DNA from: Rhodospirillales bacterium
GTDB taxonomy: Bacteria; Pseudomonadota; Alphaproteobacteria; Rhodospirillales; Casp-alpha2
Length of the DNA stretch: 39,316 nucleotides
Assembly (NCBI GenBank): GCA_018662225.1
Contig: JABJGO010000013.1
Location: forward strand, 1 to 39,316
Direction of reading: 5' to 3'
Shown here one piece after another: positions 33,878 to 39,316 of the stretch (the first letter of the stretch is position 1; every line of letters begins with the position of its first letter). Both the position numbers and the translations under genes were made by a program. Below the pieces are notes generated by a model. The model made no database searches and was not told the DNA's origin. It saw only the letters and a program-made list of their open reading frames with translations.

Positions 33878-34423
33878 TTAGCTCCAGTTCCGCTTAAGGA
33901 GGAACTGATTCTTGAAATTCTTTAATCCAGACATTGTTTCACTCTCCGCAATGTCTAGTTGGCTGTGGATTTCTGTGTCCAGAAAGTCCAAAAAACTATC
34001 GCGATCATTGGTCACCACTTCGATCAACAAGTCGAAACGCCCGCTCACCCAAAGGATGTAGACCACGTCTGGTGAAACCGCGAGGCGCTCTGCCACCGCT
34101 TGGGGGGAATGACCAGATGCGACTTTTATGCCGAGCATGGCGGCTGTCTTATATGCCGCAATAACAGGATCAACGATCGCAACGATTTCCAGCATGCCGG
34201 CATGCTTCATGCCACTAACGCGATTTCGAATCGTGCCTTCCGATACACCCAACTGCTGGGCAATCTCAGAGAAAGCCATACGGCCATCACGTTGTAGCAT
34301 ATCAATGATCGAACGGTTTAGTTCGTCATCCGGTGATGTTTTGTCAGGTTGCCGTGTTCGACGCGCCGCGAACTTACGGTCGTCGATGGTCATAATTTTA
34401 TCGTCTGATCTTTTGTCAGCCAT
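33878..34423 (-). CDS. Lrp/AsnC family transcriptional regulator
   Basis: The 181-residue protein has an N-terminal AsnC helix-turn-helix (DELNRSIIDMLQRDGRMAFSEIAQQLGVSEGTIRNRV, about residues 32-68) and a C-terminal RAM/AsnC effector domain (GHSPQAVAERLAVSPDVVYILWVSGRFDLLIEV). A basic ~25-residue N-terminal tail precedes the usual domain. It is 36 bp upstream of the glutamine-synthetase-like gene on the same strand and probably controls it in response to an amino acid or amine. Confidence 0.88.
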   Translation of the reverse strand: MADKRSDDKIMTIDDRKFAARRTRQPDKTSPDDELNRSIIDMLQRDGRMAFSEIAQQLGVSEGTIRNRVSGMKHAGMLEIVAIVDPVIAAYKTAAMLGIKVASGHSPQAVAERLAVSPDVVYILWVSGRFDLLIEVVTNDRDSFLDFLDTEIHSQLDIAESETMSGLKNFKNQFLLKRNWS

Positions 34424-34649
34424 AGGACTATCATCCGTGTCATTGAACGATTTGCTCTCGCACGTCGAGATGAACTGTGACAGTAATTGCGAATAAATTA
34501 GAAATCAATATAATTAATGAATTATTCGTATAATATATCCAATAAAATACGAATTAACTATCGAAAATTATAAAACAGCCGTAATCCGTAGCTCCCACAA
34601 GCGTGCTTCCGTGTTGGCTACTGGTCTGCGGCTAACAGGAATGTCAGGT
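34424..34649. promoter_or_regulatory. AT-rich leader of the Lrp gene with an inverted repeat
   Basis: About 225 bp between the His-rich ORF and the Lrp gene. Positions 34491-34575 are strongly AT-rich. TTCGTAT (34525-34531) and ATACGAA (34547-34553) form a spaced inverted repeat, which fits an Lrp-type or TetR-type site. Downstream of the small ORF, the bases near 34560-34640 show no gene. Confidence 0.4.
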
Positions 34650-34757
34650 TTAAACAGCAGCCTCACCTTGCCCATAGTGATGGTGCCCCTCGTGAGCGCT
34701 ATCATGAATATGATTGTCCGCTTCACCACATCCACTACCGGGCCTAATACCCGACAT
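34650..34757 (-). CDS. 35-codon His-rich ORF resembling the HypB N-terminus (hypB remnant or mini nickel-binding peptide)
   Basis: Reading the minus strand from the ATG at 34757, just 9 bp after the beta-2 stop, gives 35 codons ending in TAA at 34650. The product contains SGCGEADNHIHDSAHEG then HHHYGQGEAAV, which lines up with hypB residues 5-36 (CGCGDE..., [12 protein letters not shown]) including the CGxG, the His cluster and YGQG/FGQG. The DNA also keeps GTGGATGTGGTGA as in hypB. The GTPase domain is absent. AGGA lies immediately before the ATG. It is either a truncated hypB (pseudogene) or a retained His-rich Ni-binding peptide. Confidence 0.6.
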   Translation of the reverse strand: MSGIRPGSGCGEADNHIHDSAHEGHHHYGQGEAAV

Positions 34758-34766
34758 TCCTCGCTA

Positions 34767-35801
34767 TTATTTAAGGTCTTCTCGCTTGATGCTTTGATCT
34801 ACCTTCTCACCGTTTACACTGGCGATGACCGCAATAAAGCGAAGCAAGGCACAGGCGGCGAGTTTGGTGGTGATGGCATTGACGTCGACAACCGGACACA
34901 ATTCCGTCAGGTCGATCATGCCGATACTACCGTTCTCACCCAAAATTTCATTGATCATCATTATTTCACGAGCCTCGAGCCCGCCGGGTTCAGGAGATGT
35001 GACTCCCGGCGCCGCGGAGGCATCCATGACATTCATGTCGATGCTAAGGTATTGAGAATCCGTTCCGCCCCAAACACGCTTCGCCGCTTCGCGAGTTACT
35101 TCGTCAACACCGCGGTTCAGAACTTCGTTCATGGAGAAGTACTTGATACCCCGTTCATCGGCTAGATCAATCCAGTCCTTGGGGTTCATCGAGTTCCGAA
35201 CACCAAGGTGGGCAACATTCTCAGCCGCTACATTGGGCAGTTCAGTAACCCGCGCAAGGGAGCTGGCGCTCGTGCTTTTCTCACCTGCCCAGCTCTCGGC
35301 CATATTCAGGTGCGCCCCGAGTTGCAAGTACCCCATCTTTTTGCTGTCACCCAAGTGGTCGGACAGCGCCTTGGACGCAGGAATTGTGAGGGAGTGATCA
35401 CCACCGCAGAGAATGGGGACCAGTCCCGCTTTAAGAATCTCGCTGACGGCCTTGTAAATACAGTTGTGGGCGGTTTCAGGATCGACCTTGGGTATTCGTA
35501 CATCGCCGCAATCAACAAAGTCGCCATTCAGATCAACCTGGTATTCAAACCAGTAGGGAAAGTATTCGTGTGACATGAAGCGAATGTCTCGTGGCCCTTC
35601 GACGGAGCCCGGCTTACCGATGTTGCCCTCTTCATACGGCACGCCCAGAAACGCATATCGTGCGCCTGATGCCTTTAATGCCTCGGCCTCCAGGGGCACA
35701 TGCGGTGCTCGTAAAAAGGTAATGACGCCAGGTGCGCTGAAACTATCGTCCCTACCGCCGATGGGAGAGAATATGTGTTCATAGGATTTAGCGGGGTTCA
35801 T
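34767..35801 (-). CDS. Degenerate ureohydrolase beta (pseudoenzyme) subunit, copy 2
   Basis: The 344-residue protein is paralogous to the beta-1 protein, sharing MNPAK, FSP(L/I)GG, YFPYWFE, MGY..LGAHL and NPKD. Metal ligands: H136 is kept (GGDHS), but GAHLN has G162 and N166 in place of two Asp, and SIDMNVMD keeps D255 while N257 replaces the other Asp. Three of six are lost, in a pattern partly different from beta-1. The frame is intact. It follows the alpha-2 gene by 36 bp, and a hetero-oligomer with alpha-2 is inferred. It could retain a single weak metal site. Confidence 0.85.
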   Translation of the reverse strand: MNPAKSYEHIFSPIGGRDDSFSAPGVITFLRAPHVPLEAEALKASGARYAFLGVPYEEGNIGKPGSVEGPRDIRFMSHEYFPYWFEYQVDLNGDFVDCGDVRIPKVDPETAHNCIYKAVSEILKAGLVPILCGGDHSLTIPASKALSDHLGDSKKMGYLQLGAHLNMAESWAGEKSTSASSLARVTELPNVAAENVAHLGVRNSMNPKDWIDLADERGIKYFSMNEVLNRGVDEVTREAAKRVWGGTDSQYLSIDMNVMDASAAPGVTSPEPGGLEAREIMMINEILGENGSIGMIDLTELCPVVDVNAITTKLAACALLRFIAVIASVNGEKVDQSIKREDLK

Positions 35802-35837
35802 AATATTTGGTTCTCCAATTATCGGTAACGGCCTGGT

Positions 35838-36926
35838 TCAGGCGGCGTTTTTCCGATTCCAAGGTGTTTCATTGTTGTCACGAAGTGTCTTTGCGCGGCT
35901 ACCAAGGAACTGGTAGGCCATGCAACACGAAAGCTTGCTGGTGATATTGTTTGAATCCCACATTGGGCATAGCTCTGAAATTTCCATAATGCTGGCACCG
36001 TATTCTCCAGCAATTCTGGCAAGTTGCAGCGCTTCCCGTGGCTTGATCCCAAATGGCTCGGGCGCTGTCGTTCCAGGGGCACATGACGCATCAAGAGAAT
36101 CTGTATCCCAGGAGAAATAAACGCCATCCGTTCCATCCCACGCCCGATCAAATATCTCCCGAGCCGAGGAATCCATGCCCGATTTAACCACTTCACGCAT
36201 GGGTAGAAGCCGGATGTCATTGTCCACCAGTGTATCGACCCAGTCTTTTGGGTTAAGACCATTTCGCGAACCCATATGCGCCATGTTCTTGGCGGCACAG
36301 TTTGGCAGGTCCAATGCTCGCGACGTTCCGGAACAGTTGGTGAAGACGTTGTCATCCCAATCAGGCGCTGAGTCCAAGTGGCAGTCTACGTGCAGATAAC
36401 CCATGGTCTTCTCACCAAGATAATCAGACAGGGCCCGCGCTGCCGGTATGGGAACGGAGTGGTCACCGCCACACAGCATAACCATGGCCCCCCCGTGCAG
36501 ACATTCACTCACATAGTCGTAAATCAATTGGTGGCTTCGCGCGTTGCTACTTGGGATGGCGGGGACGTCGCCACAATCCACGGGTCGGAAGAACTCAATG
36601 AGATCCACATCATAGTCGAACATATACGGGAAATACTGGGTTGAAGCTTCGCGTATTCCAGCAGGACCCTGAGAAGTGCCGCACCGGACCATGTTGCCAT
36701 GATCATGGGGCACGCCGAGGAAACATACTTTCGCCCCCATGGCGCGAATTTTGTGCCGGTCGGGCTCACAATAAGGAGCACCCATGAAGGTGTTTAACCC
36801 CGAGGCTTTGAACGCACCATTATGCAGGGTAGGAGATCGAACATGATCGCCCTTGCCGATGTGTGTCGCCGGGCCTTTGTGCTGATGCGGGACGAACTCC
36901 CAAGCTTGGTGTCCATCAGTGCTCAT
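35838..36926 (-). CDS. Ureohydrolase alpha (catalytic) subunit, copy 2
   Basis: The ATG at 36926 has AGGAGAA upstream and gives MSTDGHQAWEFVPHQHKGP, matching the start of alpha-1; the longer in-frame ATG at 36992 lies inside hypA and is rejected. The 362-residue protein keeps all six ligands: H156 (GGDHS), D181/H183/D185 (HVDCHLDSA) and D274/D276 (SWDTDSLD). It is clearly paralogous to alpha-1 along its whole length. It overlaps the second hypA by 11 bases. It likely forms a Ni-dependent heteromer with beta-2. Differences near TNCSGTSRALDL versus TNASGPTEAFKL may mark a different substrate. Confidence 0.85.
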   Translation of the reverse strand: MSTDGHQAWEFVPHQHKGPATHIGKGDHVRSPTLHNGAFKASGLNTFMGAPYCEPDRHKIRAMGAKVCFLGVPHDHGNMVRCGTSQGPAGIREASTQYFPYMFDYDVDLIEFFRPVDCGDVPAIPSSNARSHQLIYDYVSECLHGGAMVMLCGGDHSVPIPAARALSDYLGEKTMGYLHVDCHLDSAPDWDDNVFTNCSGTSRALDLPNCAAKNMAHMGSRNGLNPKDWVDTLVDNDIRLLPMREVVKSGMDSSAREIFDRAWDGTDGVYFSWDTDSLDASCAPGTTAPEPFGIKPREALQLARIAGEYGASIMEISELCPMWDSNNITSKLSCCMAYQFLGSRAKTLRDNNETPWNRKNAA

Positions 36927-37332
36927 GATGTTCTCCTGAATTGATTGTCGAATTGATTGTTGGGGGGAGGGGGAGGGTGTCATTGTCTGCATATTCGAGA
37001 TTTAGAGATACAAGTTGCATCTCGCGGCCAGTTAAGATTTTGGGTGTGGGTGTTCCGCAATCCGGGCACCGAAAAGACGTCCTCGATAGCAACAACTTCG
37101 CTTCATCGCATGTTGGGCAATAGGCGCTTAGAGGGATTTCTTCAATATCGAGATCGGCCCCTTCGCACAACGTGTCTTTGGTGGCGCTATCGAAACAAAA
37201 ATACAGGGACCGCATGACCACGGACTCGGTTCCAAGCCTGACCGATATACGGGTTACCTTACACGCGCCCTCGTTCTTTGCGTGCTCGCAGGCAAGTTCA
37301 ATCAAACTTTTTGCAATCGATAGCTCATGCAC
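36916..37332 (-). CDS. hypA: HypA-type nickel metallochaperone, second copy
   Basis: The 138-residue protein starts MHELSIAKSLIEL, the canonical HypA Ni-binding N-terminus, with the zinc site C72-x2-C75 (YCPTC) and C89-x2-C92 (RCPDC). It is homologous to the first HypA over its length. Its end overlaps the alpha-2 start by 11 bases, so it is translationally coupled. No intact hypB accompanies it; the nearest hypB-like sequence is the 35-codon ORF at the other end of the module. The HypB from 18936 probably serves both modules. Confidence 0.9.
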   Translation of the reverse strand: MHELSIAKSLIELACEHAKNEGACKVTRISVRLGTESVVMRSLYFCFDSATKDTLCEGADLDIEEIPLSAYCPTCDEAKLLLSRTSFRCPDCGTPTPKILTGREMQLVSLNLEYADNDTLPLPPTINSTINSGEHHEH

Positions 37333-37655
37333 AGGTCAGGTGACCCTTCATCGTTCGGTTTTATAGTGCCGCCATATTAGAATGAGACAATGCTCTCTAT
37401 GTGCGATCAATTAAACACAGTACGACAATCGTAGTCAAAGTTATTTTTTTTGACGAAATTCGCTGTTTAATGCAATAAATTCGATGAATTTCCAAATTTT
37501 AACAACACCAGTCACCATTGGCACATACCTTCTTTCCAGCCATCTGCATCGCTGCTACCATCGCTCTCAATCTCAATAAATGGGTACTGAGTCAGGAATG
37601 CTGCAATCATGACAACTTGGCGTAACATAATGCAGTCAGGAAAAGGCGGGCAATA
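37333..37655. promoter_or_regulatory. Divergent region between second hypA and tetR with two dyads
   Basis: This 323-bp region must hold the promoters of the hypA-alpha-beta module (minus) and the tetR gene (plus). It contains TACGACAATCGTA (37421-37433) and AAATTCGATGAATTT (37477-37491), both perfect inverted repeats and candidate TetR sites. No copy of the TGACT-N4-AGTCA operator was seen, so the two modules may be controlled by different regulators. Confidence 0.5.
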
Positions 37656-38291
37656 ATGAGAAAAGTTGGCCGCCCAAGTTCGCAAGAAACTGCGTTTGAT
37701 CGATCGCTGGCTCTTAAGAAAAGTGCGCTGGACCTTCTGTCTTCTGGCAGCTCGGGCAAGGTAACCATCAAGGACATTGGGCGTGAAGCCGGTGTCACAA
37801 CCGCGATGATTTACTACTACTTTGAAGATAAAGATGACCTTCTCAGGTCCGCGATTGAATACGCGATCGATAACGCATTCGAACATTTTGAAAAGCTGAG
37901 CCAAGACATCGAGCATCCCGCCGCCCTGATTCACGAATGGCTTCGTACTCACGAAGAGCTCGTGGAGGCGCTCACAAAGATGATGAAGTTAAATCTTGAC
38001 TATAAAATGGGCAAGGATCGGACGGAGAGAACTGACGAGGCAATTCAACGCTTCTATGACTCTGAGAAAACCATCTTGCTGGATTGTGTAAAGAAGGGAA
38101 TTCGCCTCGGCATTTTTGCGGAGGTGGATCCTGAATCCATATGGATCGTTGTTTCGACCTTTCTGGACGGCGCGATGGTTCGTTCCAGAATTGTTGACGG
38201 ATTTGACGTGAAAAAAGCAATCGCAGCCCTTGAGGCTTTGATATGGAGTCAACTCGATTACCAGGGCAAGAATTTTGCCCTCCCCCATTGA
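37656..38291 (+). CDS. TetR family transcriptional regulator
   Basis: The 211-residue protein begins MRKVGRPSSQ, with a basic GRP arm, and has a TetR helix-turn-helix (VTIKDIGREAGVTTAMIYYYFEDKDDLL) and a helical ligand domain ending in VSTFLDGAMVRSRIVDGFDVKKAIAALEALIW. It resembles the first TetR in layout (for example FYDSEKTILLDCVKKGIRLGIF against FYAQEHRILTASVTQGISEGRF), suggesting each ureohydrolase module has its own related regulator. It is divergent from hypA and the second module. Confidence 0.88.
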   Translation: MRKVGRPSSQETAFDRSLALKKSALDLLSSGSSGKVTIKDIGREAGVTTAMIYYYFEDKDDLLRSAIEYAIDNAFEHFEKLSQDIEHPAALIHEWLRTHEELVEALTKMMKLNLDYKMGKDRTERTDEAIQRFYDSEKTILLDCVKKGIRLGIFAEVDPESIWIVVSTFLDGAMVRSRIVDGFDVKKAIAALEALIWSQLDYQGKNFALPH

Positions 38292-39132
38292 TCTCTGCTC
38301 ACACCGCGTCCGAGCCGTTCCAGCGCCTGAATTGCCACGGGCGAGTATATCCCCAGGTGATAGCATCTCTCTTTCAACTAATGCGGTTATCGGTAAAAAA
38401 TTCGAAATAATTACGATATCCGCACTGTATTTTTAAATTAACGAGGCAATTATAGATTATTTTAGAAAATAGTTTGAATTTCGTATTTTTATAACGATAG
38501 AATGATATATGAAAATTCGGCAAGAGATTTGCGACCAAGTAAGTTTGGTTACTTTATTGACAGGTATTTAATTATCTGATTAGTTAATTATTATAAACTC
38601 CGGCAAAAACGGGGGCTAAGGTGAGCACTGGGAGTGAAAGCGCGTTAAAGAGGGTCTTGGGATTAGCTCATCGCTCGTCCGGCACGAGCCTGCCTGCGCC
38701 AGACCGGGTGGTCACATCTGCTTATGTAGGTGATTGTATAAAGCAGTTTACCAATCCTCAAACTGCAAGCGCTACTGAGACTGTTCGACGCTTAAAGTAT
38801 TACCCTGATGTTGTTTACGCCAGATGTTCTCGCCCTCGTTCCGGCCTGTCCGCTGAAGCTGTTAGCGATCCATTTCACTATCCCAGACAATCGTTAGCCA
38901 ATAATGTTACGGATAATCGAACATGGCATCGATTGCCTCCATGGTTGACTTTGGCATCTGCAAGAGCCTTTCCAAATGATAAAACTCTATGCTCAAATGA
39001 AGAAGCTCTGTGATGAGATGTGTTGAAGGAAGTCGCGATCATTAGAATTTATATAGCTATTTACCTATTAAGACGTTGCAAAATATGGCAACCGGGTTAG
39101 GCAATTATTGCCCAACGATATGGGGGATGGAA
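38292..39132. other. 840-bp stretch without a recognisable gene
   Basis: Positions 38380-38600 are very AT-rich. The only long ORF (38621-39013, GTG start, 130 codons) has no recognisable domain and an unprotein-like composition. A 6-bp hairpin GCTCGT/ACGAGC lies at 38673-38689. The promoter of the ABC permease gene must be here. No known guanidine riboswitch could be recognised by eye. Confidence 0.4.
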
Positions 39133-39316
39133 ATGAGTGAAAACATAGAAAAAAAATCTGAAACCATATCGGTTGAAGGCAATGCACCACTCTTCATGCC
39201 GCCACGCGAAAGTTTTCTGGCCCTGCGTGGTACAGTTACGCGAAGCCAAAGCGTCATACTGGGCTTACTTGGCGTTGTTTCGCTGTTCGTCATGTGGGAA
39301 ATCGCGCACCATTTAA
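39133..39316 (+). CDS. N-terminus of a probable ABC transporter permease (3' truncated by window end)
   Basis: Sixty-one codons are visible from the ATG at 39133 (GGGGGA upstream; an in-frame ATG at 39127 is also possible). The sequence has a hydrophilic ~40-residue N-terminus and then a hydrophobic helix (VILGLLGVVSLFVMWEIAHH), with the W-E-x-x typical of the first membrane segment of nitrate/sulfonate/taurine-type permeases. The window ends inside the first helix. In cyanobacteria a transporter of this type lies beside the guanidine hydrolase genes, so a guanidino-compound importer is a reasonable guess. Confidence 0.5.
   Translation, partial: MSENIEKKSETISVEGNAPLFMPPRESFLALRGTVTRSQSVILGLLGVVSLFVMWEIAHHL

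Noticed and set aside
34611-35165. 184-codon plus-strand ORF
   Set aside because: It runs antisense through the beta-2 ureohydrolase and the His-rich ORF, with low-complexity composition and no family resemblance; it is a shadow ORF.
38621-39013. 130-codon plus-strand ORF with GTG start before the ABC permease gene
   Set aside because: No domain, membrane segment or signal peptide, and a composition unlike its neighbours; it could be a degraded gene, but nothing supports that.

Overview
The window reads as a chromosomal segment of a marine-type alphaproteobacterium. The evidence is family-level: moderate G+C, many LysR regulators divergent from catabolic genes, CuyA-like and HpsN-like sulfonate enzymes, and ABC importers of the QAT and Pot types. 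No rRNA, tRNA or CRISPR array was seen. The outstanding feature is a concentration of guanidine-group chemistry: six ureohydrolase (arginase/agmatinase) family proteins and one arginine-deiminase/DDAH-type protein, with HypA/HypB nickel-insertion chaperones and a NiCoT-type nickel permease.

Left part (1-13,415): a truncated dimethylglycine/sarcosine dehydrogenase-like gene (FAD + GcvT domains); a cuyA-like L-cysteate sulfo-lyase divergent from a LysR gene with a long palindromic operator; a sterol-desaturase/PanB-like pair divergent from another LysR gene; a minus-strand operon for a glycine-betaine-type ABC importer, a universal stress protein and a DDAH-like hydrolase; and a third LysR gene. 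Middle-left (13,577-18,791): an hpsN-like dehydrogenase with a DegT aminotransferase, a stand-alone ureohydrolase, an internally deleted transposase relic and a sugar-isomerase-like gene.

Core operon (18,936-27,086, plus strand): hypB, hypA, ureohydrolase alpha (all six metal ligands), ureohydrolase beta (four ligands replaced), a Pot-type ABC importer (periplasmic protein, two permeases, ATPase) and a TetR regulator. Two identical-pattern palindromes (TGACT-N4-AGTCA, 34 bp apart) lie upstream of hypB. Next come a metallo-beta-lactamase-fold hydrolase, a LysR gene, a guanidine-hydrolase (GdmH)-like ureohydrolase and its NiCoT permease. The right part, on the minus strand, holds an AsnC/Lrp regulator, a glutamine-synthetase-like ligase and a MetX-like alpha/beta protein. 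It also holds a second, inverted hypA-alpha-beta module followed by a 35-codon His-rich ORF that resembles the start of hypB. A TetR gene and the first 61 codons of a probable ABC permease close the window.

Interpretation: the two alpha/beta pairs match the recently described heteromeric nickel ureohydrolases (metformin hydrolase and its dimethylguanidine-hydrolysing relative), in which only one subunit carries the metal site. The inferred scheme is uptake of a substituted guanidine, Ni-dependent hydrolysis to urea plus an amine, and processing of the amine by the glutamine-synthetase-like ligase and perhaps folate-linked demethylation. Substrates are not provable from sequence alone.
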